Of a stretch of 64,000 nt of DNA, positions 33,852 through 42,693 are shown in pieces. Position 1 is the first letter of the stretch; every line of letters starts with the position of its first letter. Below the pieces are notes generated by a model. It ran no database searches. It saw only the letters and a list, made by a program, of their open reading frames with translations, and was not told where the DNA came from. Origin of the DNA: Streptomyces sp. NBC_00440. GTDB lineage: Bacteria > Actinomycetota > Actinomycetes > Streptomycetales > Streptomycetaceae. The position numbers were made by a program, and so were the translations under genes. The DNA lies in NCBI RefSeq assembly GCF_036014215.1, contig NZ_CP107921.1:124001-188000 (forward strand), written 5' to 3'.

Positions 33852-35405
33852 ATGAGGTCACAGACCGAAACCGAGCAGACCGAACCCGCGCAGACCGAGC
33901 CCGCACGGACCGATCCCACGTCGGCCCCCATGCCGGCCCCTGCGTCGGCCCCACCCACCCCGGCGCACCGCGCCCCGGACGAACGCTCCCCGGACGCCCC
34001 GGGCGTGGCCCGGCCCGTGATGACGGACGCCGTCGTCATCGGCGCCGGCTACGCGGGGCTCAGCGCCGCGCTCCGACTGCACGAGCAGGGCCTCGGCGTC
34101 GTCGTACTCGAAGCCTCCTCCCGCGTCGGCGGCCGGGTGCTGAGCGAGGAGCGGCCATCGGGCCCCGTGGTGGACCACGGTGGCCAGTGGGTGGGCCCGA
34201 CGCAGAAGCACCTGCTGGCGCTGGCCGAACGCTTCGGCTGCCGGACCTTCCCCACCTGGGAGACCGGACAGCACATCGAGGTCTGGCACGACGGGTCACG
34301 CGTCGGATATGCGGGCGCCGCACCGGCCTCGGGCCCCGGAATCGCCGAGTACCTCCGGATCACCGCACTGCTGGACGACCTGGCACTGACCGTCGACCCC
34401 GAACAGCCCTGGCTGACACCGCACTTCACGGAGTGGGACGGTCTGAGCGCAGAGTCGTTCTTCCGCGAACAGACCGCGGACCCGGACGCCCTGGTCCGCC
34501 TGGCCCTCGCCGTACAGGGCGTGTGGTGTGCCGAACCGCGCGAGATCTCACTGTTCCACGTGCTGTTCTACATCCGGGCCGCGGGGAGTTACGAGCAGCT
34601 CATGGAGACCGGGGGCTGCGCCCAGGACGGGCGGTTCGCCACGGGCGCCGCCGGGCCGGCGCGCGCCGTCGCGGAGCTGCTCGGCGACCGGATCCGGCTG
34701 GGCGAGCGGGTGTGCGGTGTGGAGCAGCACGGGTCCGGAGTCCGGGTGCGTACCGCTTCCGGTGCGGTCGTGGAGGCCCGCCGCGCGGTCGTGGCCCTGC
34801 CACCGCCGGCGGCCCGCTCGATCACTTTCAGCCCCGCGCTTCCGGAGCCCCGCTCGGGCTGGATCGCGCACAGCCCCATGGGGCGGGTGGCCAAGATCCA
34901 TGCTGTGTACTCCGAACCGTTCTGGCGGGCGGACGGTCTGTCCGGCATCGCGACGCTCTACGGTTCGCTGCCGGTCGGCGTCGTCTTCGACAACTCCCCC
35001 GAGGACGGGTCGGCGGGTGTCCTCGTGGCCTTCGTCTACGGGGACCGGGCCGGTTCCTGGGCCGGGCTGGACGAGGAGCAGCGCCGCACGACCGTACTCG
35101 GCAGCCTCCGCGCCGTGGTGGGCGAGCGTGCGGAGCGGCCGGTCGACTACACCGAAACCCTGTGGGAGGACGACGAGTTCGCCCGGGGCGGCTACGCGGC
35201 GTACGTGACCCCCGGCGGCTGGAGCGGCTACGGGGAGCACGGCTGGCGGGAGCCGACCGGCGCCGTGCACTGGGCCGGAACCGAGACCGCGACGGTCTGG
35301 AACGGCTACATCGACGGGGCCATCGCGTCCGGATACCGCGCCGCCGACGAGATCGCGGGGGCCATCGCCGTTCCCACCGCCGGCCTCGCGGAGAAGCACG
35401 GCTGA
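33852..35405 (+). CDS. Flavin monoamine oxidase family protein
   Basis: Up to 517 residues. A low-complexity Thr/Glu/Pro N-terminus (about 55 residues) precedes the FAD motif AVVIGAGYAGLSAALRLHEQGLGVVVLEASSRVGGR and GGQWVGPTQKHLLALAERFG. The C-terminus has GALHWAGTETA-like GAVHWAGTETATVWNGYIDGAIASGYRAADE. This is the MAO/polyamine-oxidase fold, which oxidises an amine to an aldehyde plus ammonia and peroxide. GTG-ATG at 34017/34020 is an alternative start just before the FAD domain. Together with the permease and acyl-CoA genes it suggests amine uptake, oxidation, CoA activation and beta-oxidation. Confidence 0.9.
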   Translation: MRSQTETEQTEPAQTEPARTDPTSAPMPAPASAPPTPAHRAPDERSPDAPGVARPVMTDAVVIGAGYAGLSAALRLHEQGLGVVVLEASSRVGGRVLSEERPSGPVVDHGGQWVGPTQKHLLALAERFGCRTFPTWETGQHIEVWHDGSRVGYAGAAPASGPGIAEYLRITALLDDLALTVDPEQPWLTPHFTEWDGLSAESFFREQTADPDALVRLALAVQGVWCAEPREISLFHVLFYIRAAGSYEQLMETGGCAQDGRFATGAAGPARAVAELLGDRIRLGERVCGVEQHGSGVRVRTASGAVVEARRAVVALPPPAARSITFSPALPEPRSGWIAHSPMGRVAKIHAVYSEPFWRADGLSGIATLYGSLPVGVVFDNSPEDGSAGVLVAFVYGDRAGSWAGLDEEQRRTTVLGSLRAVVGERAERPVDYTETLWEDDEFARGGYAAYVTPGGWSGYGEHGWREPTGAVHWAGTETATVWNGYIDGAIASGYRAADEIAGAIAVPTAGLAEKHG

Positions 35406-35460
35406 CGTCCCGGCCCGGCATTCCGCCGGGTGCGGCCGGTCGAGCATAATGGGGCCCGCC

Positions 35461-36381
35461 ATGGCGAAGGAGACTCAGACAACCGCGAATCCGGCCGGCT
35501 CCCGGGCCCAGGAACCTGACCGGCCCCCGGAGACGGCGGCCGACCGGGCGCGCCGGGTGGTGCTCGCCGCCGACGTCAGCCAGCGCGAGTTCGCCGGTCT
35601 CATCGGGATGGACCCCACAGCGCTGTCGAAGGCGCTGCGCGGCACCCGCAGGCTCCAGGACCACGAGCTCGCCGCCATCGCCCGGGTCGGCAAGGTGCCG
35701 GTGCGGTATCTGGCGACGGGCAGCGGCCGCGAGCCTGCGGCCCTGGCGCGTGCCGCCGCGGGGGGCGCACGGCGGCGGGCCGAGTCGCTGGACGCCGATG
35801 TACGACGTGTCCAGATCCTCGAAGCCACCGCGCGGCTGATCGCCCGCCGGGGCATCCACGCCGTACGGGTCGCCGACATCGCCCGGGAGTGCGGTACCAG
35901 TACCGGCACCGTGCACTACCACTTCCCGGCGAAGAACGGCGCGCTGCGGGCCGCGCTGAGCTACTGCGCCGACCGGCTGCACGCCCGGTTGCAGAGCGAG
36001 TTCGAGCAGGTCGGCGACCCGGTGGAGATGCTGCGCAGGCTGGTCGAGGTCCAACTGCCCAGCAGCAGGGAGGACATCGACGAGTGGTCGGTGTGGATCC
36101 AGTCGTGGACGGCCGCCATGCTGGAGCCCTCGCTGCGCGAGGCACAGCGGGCTGCCTACTCGCGCTGGCGCGGGACCGTGCTCGGCCTCATCCGGCACTG
36201 CCAGCGCGAAGGCCTGGCCCCCGACGCCGACCCCGAAGCTCTGACCAGCCGTTTCACCAGCCTGGTTGACGGGCTGGCGATCCAGATGCTGTCGGGCAGT
36301 GCGGAGATGCCGGTGGAGCGTATGCGGGAACTGCTCCTGGACACCTTCGAACCGCACATCACGCTGCGCCACTCCGGCTGA
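35461..36381 (+). CDS. Cro/C1-type HTH fused to TetR regulator
   Basis: 306 residues from ATG 35461 (ATG 35449 is also in frame). Residues about 30-85 form a Cro/C1 helix-turn-helix (VSQREFAGLIGMDPTALSKALRGTRRLQDHELAAIARVGKVPVRYLAT). Residues about 110-160 form a TetR HTH (RRVQILEATARLIARRGIHAVRVADIARECGTSTGTVHYHFPAKNGAL), followed by an ordinary TetR ligand domain. Two different DNA-binding modules in one dimeric regulator is unusual. It is probably the regulator of the amine oxidase and divergent acyl-CoA operon. Confidence 0.88.
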   Translation: MAKETQTTANPAGSRAQEPDRPPETAADRARRVVLAADVSQREFAGLIGMDPTALSKALRGTRRLQDHELAAIARVGKVPVRYLATGSGREPAALARAAAGGARRRAESLDADVRRVQILEATARLIARRGIHAVRVADIARECGTSTGTVHYHFPAKNGALRAALSYCADRLHARLQSEFEQVGDPVEMLRRLVEVQLPSSREDIDEWSVWIQSWTAAMLEPSLREAQRAAYSRWRGTVLGLIRHCQREGLAPDADPEALTSRFTSLVDGLAIQMLSGSAEMPVERMRELLLDTFEPHITLRHSG

Positions 36382-36392
36382 CCGGTCTGGCA

Positions 36393-36435
36393 GGTCCCGG
36401 TCCCGCCACCAGCACGCACCGCTGGGACCGGGACC
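36393..36435. terminator. Bidirectional terminator
   Basis: GGTCCCGGTCCC (36393-36404) pairs with GGGACCGGGACC (36424-36435) in a 12-bp stem with a 19-base loop, between the convergent regulator and amidohydrolase genes. Confidence 0.7.
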
Positions 36436-36478
36436 GGGACCGGTGGAGACCGTCGCGCAGCCCCACGCCCCTCTCCCC

Positions 36479-38260
36479 CTATGTCGGTTTGACCCACTGC
36501 AGCTTGGCGCGGCGTACCACCTGGGGGCCCACCTCGGCGGCCCTGGCCACCAGCGCGCGGCCGTCCCAGTCCTGCGGCCAGCCGTCCCACAGGCGCAGCC
36601 GGCCGTCCACGACGACCGCGGTGATCTGGTCCCGGTTCGAGAGGCGGACCAATTCCCAGCGAAGGTCGAAGGACGGGGTGAGTTCGGGGACGTTCACGTC
36701 CACGACGAGGAAGTCGGCTGCCTTGCCGACGGCGATCTCACCGGTCACCTTGCTCAGCCCGACGGCGTCGGCGCTCAGCCTGGTGGCGTGGTCGAGCCAG
36801 AGCCGTCCGGCGCCGCACGAGGAGTCTCCCGTCGCCAGTCCTGACGTCAGCCGCTGCGCGGACTCCGCCGCGTCGACGAGCCGGAACCCGTCGCCACGGG
36901 TGCCGTCGGTTCCCGTACCGAACCGCACGTCCATGGCGGCCATCATGGTGGCCTGTGCGACAGCGTTGCCCTTCCAGGCGCTGGCCACCGGGTTGTAGCT
37001 GACGGCCGATCCGGAGTCCGCGAGCTGACGCATCTCGGTGGGGGTGGTCAGTGTGGCGTGCGCACCGAGGAGGTGCGGGCCGAGTGCGCCGATGTGGTGC
37101 AGATAGTCGATGGGGCGCCGGCCCACGCTCTTCAACGAGCGTTCCACGGAGGCGAGATGTTCGTTGACATGGATCTGGAACACCGCACCGGCTTCCGCGC
37201 ACATGTCCGCGGTCTTCTTGATGACCGCGGCCGTCGCGTCCTCGGGGACTGCGATGGCCAGGGAGGGGTGGATCAGCGGGTGGCCGCCCCACCGCCCGAG
37301 GTGCGCGGGGCCACCCTTCCCATCGGAGACGATCTTGGAGAGCACACAGCGGATCCCGGCTTCCTCGGTGCCCTTGGCCAGCGCCGCGACATCGACGGGA
37401 GCCCGGGTCCCCGCGTCGGCGACGGTGGTGAAGCCGCCGCGCAGCGCTTCCAGCGCGGCCAGTTTCGCCGCGAGGTAGGCGGTGTCCTCGTCCAGCGCGT
37501 GCTCCAGCGGTTCCCAGATCGTCTTGAAGATCTCCGAAGGCTGCCCGAACGACTTGGCCTTGCCGAAGCTCTGGGTCAGATGGTGGTGGGCGTCGATGAA
37601 GCCCGGCATCAGAAGGTGCCCGTCGAGACGGACGGGGTGCAGGTCGTGGTGGGCGGCGATGAGTCGCTCGGCCGGACCTGTCTCCCGGAATTTCCCGGAC
37701 TCCACCAGGACGGCCTGTCCCCGTACCGGCCCGTCCGCGAGGAGCAGCAGTTCGGGTACGAGCAGCATGCGCTTGCCCGAGAGCTGGTCGGGCCGGAACG
37801 TGCGTGTGTCGCCTGCCCGGGAATCCGTGCTGTGTGCCGCGGCGGGGGCCGCGTGGGCCGTGCCCCCGGCCGGGGTGTTCCCGCGAGGTTCCGCGGAGGC
37901 GCTCGGACCGGCGGCCATGGACGCCCCGAGGAGCCCGCCCGCGCCGGTCAGTCCGACCCCGGCGAGGAATCCGCGCCGCCCGACACCGTCCTGCCCCCCG
38001 CCCCGCCCGGTGACCGGCCCCCGGCCCTGCTGCTGCCCGCCGGACGGTTCCCGTACTGGATTCCGCCCGCCCTCGTCGGAGGCATTCCGCTGATCCCCAT
38101 GGGAGGGATTCCGCTGGTCCCCGTTGGAGGGATCCCGCCGCTCGTCGTTCGCCAACCCGCTCGCCTGCTTTCCGTCCGTATCCGACTGCCCATTGCTCCA
38201 GAGGCATCCGCGCACGGGCAGCAGCGGGTGTGCCGCGCACGTGACGGAGCCGGAAATCAC
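36479..38260 (-). CDS. Tat-exported amidohydrolase
   Basis: Up to 593 residues. The mature enzyme is a metal-dependent amidohydrolase: LMPGFIDAHHHLTQSFGKAKSFG (HxH), VFQIHVNEHLAS and HLLGAHATLT (metal His), FGTGTDGTRGDGF (Asp), then the closing beta-sandwich strand GEIAVGKAADFLVVDVN. A twin-arginine signal GRRGFLAGVGLTGAG lies near residue 93, behind an unusual hydrophilic N-terminus with repeats of RNPSHGDQ type. Start candidates are ATG 38260 or GTG 38215. The chlorohydrolase/deaminase group is likely. It converges on the amine oxidase/regulator pair. Confidence 0.85.
   Translation of the reverse strand: MISGSVTCAAHPLLPVRGCLWSNGQSDTDGKQASGLANDERRDPSNGDQRNPSHGDQRNASDEGGRNPVREPSGGQQQGRGPVTGRGGGQDGVGRRGFLAGVGLTGAGGLLGASMAAGPSASAEPRGNTPAGGTAHAAPAAAHSTDSRAGDTRTFRPDQLSGKRMLLVPELLLLADGPVRGQAVLVESGKFRETGPAERLIAAHHDLHPVRLDGHLLMPGFIDAHHHLTQSFGKAKSFGQPSEIFKTIWEPLEHALDEDTAYLAAKLAALEALRGGFTTVADAGTRAPVDVAALAKGTEEAGIRCVLSKIVSDGKGGPAHLGRWGGHPLIHPSLAIAVPEDATAAVIKKTADMCAEAGAVFQIHVNEHLASVERSLKSVGRRPIDYLHHIGALGPHLLGAHATLTTPTEMRQLADSGSAVSYNPVASAWKGNAVAQATMMAAMDVRFGTGTDGTRGDGFRLVDAAESAQRLTSGLATGDSSCGAGRLWLDHATRLSADAVGLSKVTGEIAVGKAADFLVVDVNVPELTPSFDLRWELVRLSNRDQITAVVVDGRLRLWDGWPQDWDGRALVARAAEVGPQVVRRAKLQWVKPT
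38058..38152 (-). repeat. 24-base tandem repeats in amidohydrolase 5' region
   Basis: Four degenerate 24-base units (about 38058-38080, 38081-38104, 38105-38128, 38129-38152) encode the 8-residue repeats RDPSNGDQ, RNPSHGDQ, RNASDEGG and similar, ahead of the Tat signal. Confidence 0.65.
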
Positions 38261-38760
38261 CGGCGTACGAGGTCGACCGCGCCGGGTGGCCCGACCCTAG
38301 AACCATGCCAAGAAGCGGAACAAGCCTTCCGACATACGGGATTCGGCTGGTCGGAGCGGGGGCGGCGGAACACCTCGGCCACGGCGCCCACCCCCTGGCC
38401 AGAGCGCCGCGGGACGGTCCGGTGGTGGCGTAACTTCACGGAAACATGAGCGGGCCCCGGCGCACGGCACCCCGGAAGCCGCAGCACACGCCTCACACCT
38501 CCGGTGATCCGGCCACCGCACACGGCACACCGCGGGCATGAACCCGGACGACAAGAGCCTGGCCCGGGGGCGCGCGACGGCCGGGCAGCCGCCGGGACGG
38601 CAGCCCGCCCGGGGCCTGGAACGGGCGCGGTGCGCGGCGTCAGAAGGGGGCCGGCTTGCCCGCGGGGCAGGGCGGCAGGCGGAAACCCGGAGTCGCCGGG
38701 GCGGTCGCCAAGGCGATGGTCGTCAGAGCAACGGTCGTCGGAGCGACGGCCCCCGGCGAG
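38261..38760. other. 500 bases without a convincing gene
   Basis: Several open frames exist on both strands, but none has a domain or a good ribosome binding site. A short duplicated GGTCGTCRGAGC motif occurs near 38718-38745. It must hold the promoter of the amidohydrolase gene. Otherwise nothing is visible. Confidence 0.5.
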
Positions 38761-39300
38761 TCACTCCCCCACGAGGCCGTCCACCGACTCCCTGATGAGG
38801 TCGGCGTGGCCGATGTGGCGGGCGTACTCCTCGATCAGGTCCAGCAGGATCCGCCGCAGGTTGGGCGACTCGCCCGCGGAGGTGGTGAAGCGGCCGAGCT
38901 GTTCCGGACCGCCGCGGGTAAGGGCATCGGCCACGAGGGAGTGCGAGCGGGCTACGGCGCTCTCCCAGAGAGCCATCAGCTCCTCGGGGCTGTCCTGGGC
39001 GGCCGACTTCCACTCCCAGTCGGGCTCGGCGTCCCAGTCCACCGTGGACCACGGGGCCCCCGCCGGCTGCGCGAGCAGGAGCCGGGCGACATGGGTGTCC
39101 TCGACGTTCGCCATGTGCTTGAGGAGCCCGCCCAGCGTCACGGACGAGACACCGACCGTGGCCCGCAGGCCTGCCGCGTCCAGCCCGCCGCACTTCCACG
39201 CCAGCGTCGCGCGCTGGCGCTCCAGGGAACCAAGGAGGGCAGCTGCCTCGTCACCGGCGAGCGGCGGTTCCGGGCGGTCCTGTCCTCCGATGTCAGTCAC
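38761..39300 (-). CDS. DinB-like / DUF664 family protein
   Basis: 179 residues forming the four-helix DinB/mycothiol-transferase bundle. Metal-ligand histidines are in LGGLLKHMANVEDTH and EEYARHIGHADLIRESV. In actinobacteria this family includes mycothiol- and bacillithiol-dependent transferases and maleylpyruvate isomerases, so thiol-dependent detoxification is a reasonable guess. Confidence 0.9.
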   Translation of the reverse strand: MTDIGGQDRPEPPLAGDEAAALLGSLERQRATLAWKCGGLDAAGLRATVGVSSVTLGGLLKHMANVEDTHVARLLLAQPAGAPWSTVDWDAEPDWEWKSAAQDSPEELMALWESAVARSHSLVADALTRGGPEQLGRFTTSAGESPNLRRILLDLIEEYARHIGHADLIRESVDGLVGE

Positions 39301-39351
39301 GGGCGGAGCCTATCGCAAGTCCATTGCCGGGCCAGGGAGTTGCTGCCCCGC

Positions 39352-39849
39352 TCACGCGATCACGTTCTCGATGAAGGCCATCACATTGTTACGGGTCCGG
39401 GCGACCTTCTCGTCCACGGACAGGGTCTCCTTGAACGCCCAACCGGCGCCGGTCGGCTTCTTGCCCCGTACGTAGAGCGAGCAGGCCAGATCGGTGCAGA
39501 GGTACTGGCCGACGGTGTTGCCCTGGCGGCCGGCCTCACCGGGGCGGCGTGCGGTCATCAGCACCACACGGCCGCTGGTGTGGGTCGTGAGACACAGCGA
39601 GCACATGCTGCGGGAGGTGAAGCCCCGGCTGGCCCCGGTCGGTGCGCGCAGCACGAGGCCGAGCAGGCGGCCGTCGTCCTCGGCGACGAGATAGGCGCGG
39701 TCGGGGGCCCCGGGGTCGCGCCAGCCGAGGAAGTCGAGGTCGTCCCACGGGAGCTCTTCCAGATCCCTGGGGATGTTCAGACGCGTGGCCTCGCCTTTGG
39801 AACAGTTCACGAACGAGTTACGGATGTCGGTCTCACTGAGGTGTCTCAC
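39352..39849 (-). CDS. FBP-domain zinc-finger protein (EF-G-binding, FusB-like)
   Basis: 165 residues. The C-terminal treble clef is RSMCSLCLTTHTSGRVVLMTARRPGEAGRQGN and YLCTDLACSLYVRGKK, with four cysteines. The N-terminal helical part (TDIRNSFVNCSKGEATRLNIP) is also typical. FusB-type proteins bind elongation factor G and release it from fusidic-acid-stalled ribosomes; many actinobacterial homologues have no proven role. Divergent from a tetR gene with a palindrome between them. Confidence 0.88.
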   Translation of the reverse strand: MRHLSETDIRNSFVNCSKGEATRLNIPRDLEELPWDDLDFLGWRDPGAPDRAYLVAEDDGRLLGLVLRAPTGASRGFTSRSMCSLCLTTHTSGRVVLMTARRPGEAGRQGNTVGQYLCTDLACSLYVRGKKPTGAGWAFKETLSVDEKVARTRNNVMAFIENVIA

Positions 39850-39868
39850 ATCAGCCGACGCTAGCTGG

Positions 39869-39883
39869 CCTAATATGTTTAGG
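39869..39883. promoter_or_regulatory. TetR operator between FBP and tetR genes
   Basis: CCTAA-TATGT-TTAGG is a perfect 5-bp inverted repeat with a 5-base centre in a strikingly AT-rich stretch, 20 bases before the FBP start on one side and 43 before tetR on the other. Confidence 0.65.
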
Positions 39884-39925
39884 CAAACTCTTTATTTCAT
39901 TAGCTCGCAAGCTCACGGAGGACGC

Positions 39926-40495
39926 ATGGCACGACTGGGCATCACCCCGGAACGCCTCACCAGGACGGCGGCGGAGCTCGCGGACGAGATCGGCTTCGAC
40001 AATCTGACCCTCTCGGCGATCGCGCGCAGGCTCGGCGTCAAGGACCCGAGCCTGTACGCGCACATTCGCAACGCCCGCGAGCTGAAGATGCGGGTGGCGC
40101 TGCTGGCCCTGGAGGAACTGGCCGACGCGGCGGGCGCCGCGCTGGCCGGGCGCGCGGGCAAGGACGCACTGGTGGCGTTCGCCAACGCCTACCGTGATTA
40201 CGCGAAGGCACATCCCGGCCGCTACACCGCGGCCCAGTTCGAACTCGACAAGGAGGCCGCCCTCAACAGCGCGGCTCCCCGGCAGTCGCAGATGACCCGG
40301 GCACTCCTGCGCGCCTACAACCTGCCGGAGCCCGACGAGACCGACGCGGTGCGGTTCCTGCACAGCACATTCCACGGGTACGTGAGCCTGGAGCGGGTGG
40401 GCGGCTTCAGCCACACCCCGCGTGACGCCGACGCCTCCTGGGCCTATGCGCTGGACAGCCTCGACTTCGCCCTGCGCAACCGGCCCACCGGCTGA
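39926..40495 (+). CDS. TetR family regulator with WHG-type C-terminal domain
   Basis: 189 residues, ATG 39926 preceded by CGGAGG. HTH: RLTRTAAELADEIGFDNLTLSAIARRLGVKDPSLYAHIRNARELK. The TetR-WHG C-terminal domain shows YRDYAKAHPGRYTAAQ and RFLHSTFHGYVSLERVGGF. Likely represses itself and the divergent FBP gene through the palindrome at 39869-39883. A run of CTGACCGG repeats follows the gene (40487-40520). Confidence 0.9.
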   Translation: MARLGITPERLTRTAAELADEIGFDNLTLSAIARRLGVKDPSLYAHIRNARELKMRVALLALEELADAAGAALAGRAGKDALVAFANAYRDYAKAHPGRYTAAQFELDKEAALNSAAPRQSQMTRALLRAYNLPEPDETDAVRFLHSTFHGYVSLERVGGFSHTPRDADASWAYALDSLDFALRNRPTG

Positions 40496-40520
40496 CCGGC
40501 TGACCGGCTGACCGGCTGCG
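40487..40520 (+). repeat. 9-base tandem repeats after tetR gene
   Basis: CCGGCTGA is repeated four times in a row with a 9-base period (ACCGGCTGACCGGCTGACC...), covering the stop codon of the tetR gene. Confidence 0.7.
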
Positions 40521-40653
40521 GCGTACCGCCGTACCGGGACCGGCCCGGCGGCAGCCCACGAACGCCCTTTCACCGCAGCACCGCAGTGCCGAAGCGTCGA
40601 AGTGCCGCAGCACCGCAGTGCCGCGCAGCCGTTCGTGAGCCACCGCACCGCGG

Positions 40654-42693
40654 TCAGCCGCTGACGCTCGGCGCCCCGGTCTCGATGTGGCCGGTGTACC
40701 GGCGGGACCAGGTGGAGTCGCAGTCGGCCGTGACGATGAAGTCGTACCAGCCCTTCGACAGGGCCGCCGCGTTGAAGTAGTCCTCGGCGGTGCCGCCCGC
40801 TGCCACCGTGTAGGTCCACGGCCCGTCCGAGCGGTAATTGGCCGCCTTGACGGTGAACTTGACTGCCGCCGATGACGTGTTGGTGAAGGTGAACCAGATG
40901 GCCTGCTTGCCGGTGTCCGGCGCCGCTGCGTACTTGGCGGCCACCTCCACGGCCTTCCCGGCCTTCGACGCGTCGCCGGCGAACCGGCGCTGGAAGCGGT
41001 TCGGTCCCATCAGTGTGAAGTCGTACTTGCCTGATCCGTACCCCGCGCCGATGTTGAAGTAGTCGGTCGCCGTGCCCCCCGGGTCGACGGTGTACTGCCA
41101 CGGTTCCGTCGACCGGTAGGCGTTGGGGTGGATGGAGAAGTGCGCGGCGCTCTTCGCCGGGGCACCCTCGTTGGACATGCCGAACCAGGCGAGGATCTTT
41201 CCGGCCGAATCGAATTCCAGCCGGTCCAGATTGGCGTTCGGCTGGTACGGAATCGCACGGGCGGGGCGGGTGCCGCTCTCCTGCGCGGGAAGGGCGTTGG
41301 TCTGCGGAGCCGGGTTCGGCAGCGACGTACAGCTGTCGATCCCGATCACCTTCGCGGTGGACGGGAGACCGGAAGGCACTCCGTACACCGGTGCGCCGAA
41401 ATCGAAGACCCCCGTGAGGTCGCCGGTGACCCTGCGCCGCCAGGCGCTGATGTTCGGGCAGGTGGCCGGGGTCCCGAGAGCCGTGGTCCAGGTCTCCAGG
41501 AAGCGGAGCACCGAGGTGTGGTCGAAGACCTCCGACGACACCCAGCCGCCCCGGGTCCAGGGCGACATCACGACCATCGGCACGCGGAAGCCGAGCCCGT
41601 ACGGGACCCCGTTCAGGAACTCGCCCGGCTCGTCGGCGGGCGGTGACGGCGGGGGTACGTGGTCGAAGAAGCCGTCGTTCTCGTCGTAGTTGAGGAAGAG
41701 GACCGTCGAGTCGAACACATCCTGGTCGGCTGCGAGTGCCTGGTAGACAAGGTTGACGAAGTGTGCGCCGTCGCCCGGCGGGGCGTACGGGTGCTCGGAG
41801 AACCCCTGGTTGGGGACCACCCACGACACCTGCGGGAGCGTGCCCGCCACGACGTCGGCCTTGATGGCCGCTGCGATGTCGTCGGGGGTGGAGCCGGTGG
41901 TGGCCGGTACGGAGGCCATGCCCCGGTCGTGGAGCGGGTCGCCCGGAGCGGCCCCGGTGAACTTGGTGAAGTACGCGAGGCCGTTGTCACCGAAGTTGTC
42001 ATCGGCGTTCTGGTAGAGCTTCCAGCTCACCCCGGCGCGCTGCAGCGCCTCGGCGTAGGTCTCCCAGGTCAGCCCGGACTCGTCGCCACCGTCGCTGCTG
42101 GAGGAGTCGACCTTGCCGCTCCAGAGGTAGGTGCGGTTGGGGCCGGTCGCGCTGAGAGTGGACGAGAAGTATCCGTCGCACACGGTGTAGTTGTCGGCCA
42201 GCGCATAGTGGAAGGGCATGTCGTCGCGGTCGAGGTAGCCGAGCGTACGGACATTGCCGACCCCCGAAACCCAGTTGTCGAGGCGGCCCTTGTTCCAGGC
42301 GGAGTGCTGCGAGGACCAGCTGTGCGGCAGATCGCCGTTGCACTGGGCGAGGGTCTCGCCGTCGACCCCGCCGGCCGCCGGGGTGGAGCTGAGCTTCCAG
42401 GGGTACTGGCGCCCGAGGCCGTTCGGCTGGTTGAACACCGACTGCCCGCCGGACAGCGATATACCGCTGCGGTCGTCGAAGCCCCGGACTCCCTTCAGCC
42501 GCCCGAAGTAGTGGTCGAAACTGCGGTTCTCCTGCATCAGGACGACCACGTGCTTGACGTCCTTGACCGTTCCGGTCGCGCCGGCCGCCCGGCTCGCGGC
42601 CTCGGCGGGGTTCCCCGCACCCATCGGAACGACGGCACCGGCAACCGCCCCCGCACCGAGCGCCACGAAGCCTCTTCGACTGATCGGTGTCAT
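40654..42693 (-). CDS. Phospholipase C, phosphocholine-specific, Tat-exported
   Basis: 679 residues. Twin-arginine signal SRRGFVALGAGAVAGAVV at the N-terminus. The phosphoesterase domain has VVVLMQENRSFDHYFGRLKGVRGFDDR, NYDENDGFFDHVPPP and PMVVMSPWTRGGWVSSEVFDHTS. Two copies of the bacterial PLC C-terminal beta domain (DUF756) follow, each with a YRS-x-PWxYTVxxGGTAxDYFN motif (about residues 500-590 and 610-675). It hydrolyses phosphatidylcholine or sphingomyelin outside the cell. Divergent from a lipase gene. Confidence 0.94.
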   Translation of the reverse strand: MTPISRRGFVALGAGAVAGAVVPMGAGNPAEAASRAAGATGTVKDVKHVVVLMQENRSFDHYFGRLKGVRGFDDRSGISLSGGQSVFNQPNGLGRQYPWKLSSTPAAGGVDGETLAQCNGDLPHSWSSQHSAWNKGRLDNWVSGVGNVRTLGYLDRDDMPFHYALADNYTVCDGYFSSTLSATGPNRTYLWSGKVDSSSSDGGDESGLTWETYAEALQRAGVSWKLYQNADDNFGDNGLAYFTKFTGAAPGDPLHDRGMASVPATTGSTPDDIAAAIKADVVAGTLPQVSWVVPNQGFSEHPYAPPGDGAHFVNLVYQALAADQDVFDSTVLFLNYDENDGFFDHVPPPSPPADEPGEFLNGVPYGLGFRVPMVVMSPWTRGGWVSSEVFDHTSVLRFLETWTTALGTPATCPNISAWRRRVTGDLTGVFDFGAPVYGVPSGLPSTAKVIGIDSCTSLPNPAPQTNALPAQESGTRPARAIPYQPNANLDRLEFDSAGKILAWFGMSNEGAPAKSAAHFSIHPNAYRSTEPWQYTVDPGGTATDYFNIGAGYGSGKYDFTLMGPNRFQRRFAGDASKAGKAVEVAAKYAAAPDTGKQAIWFTFTNTSSAAVKFTVKAANYRSDGPWTYTVAAGGTAEDYFNAAALSKGWYDFIVTADCDSTWSRRYTGHIETGAPSVSG

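Noticed and set aside
40560..40640. Cluster of CCGCAGTGCCG/CAGCACCGCAG repeats after the tetR gene
   Set aside because: Irregular spacing and no spacers of equal size, so not a CRISPR; treated as simple repetitive DNA.
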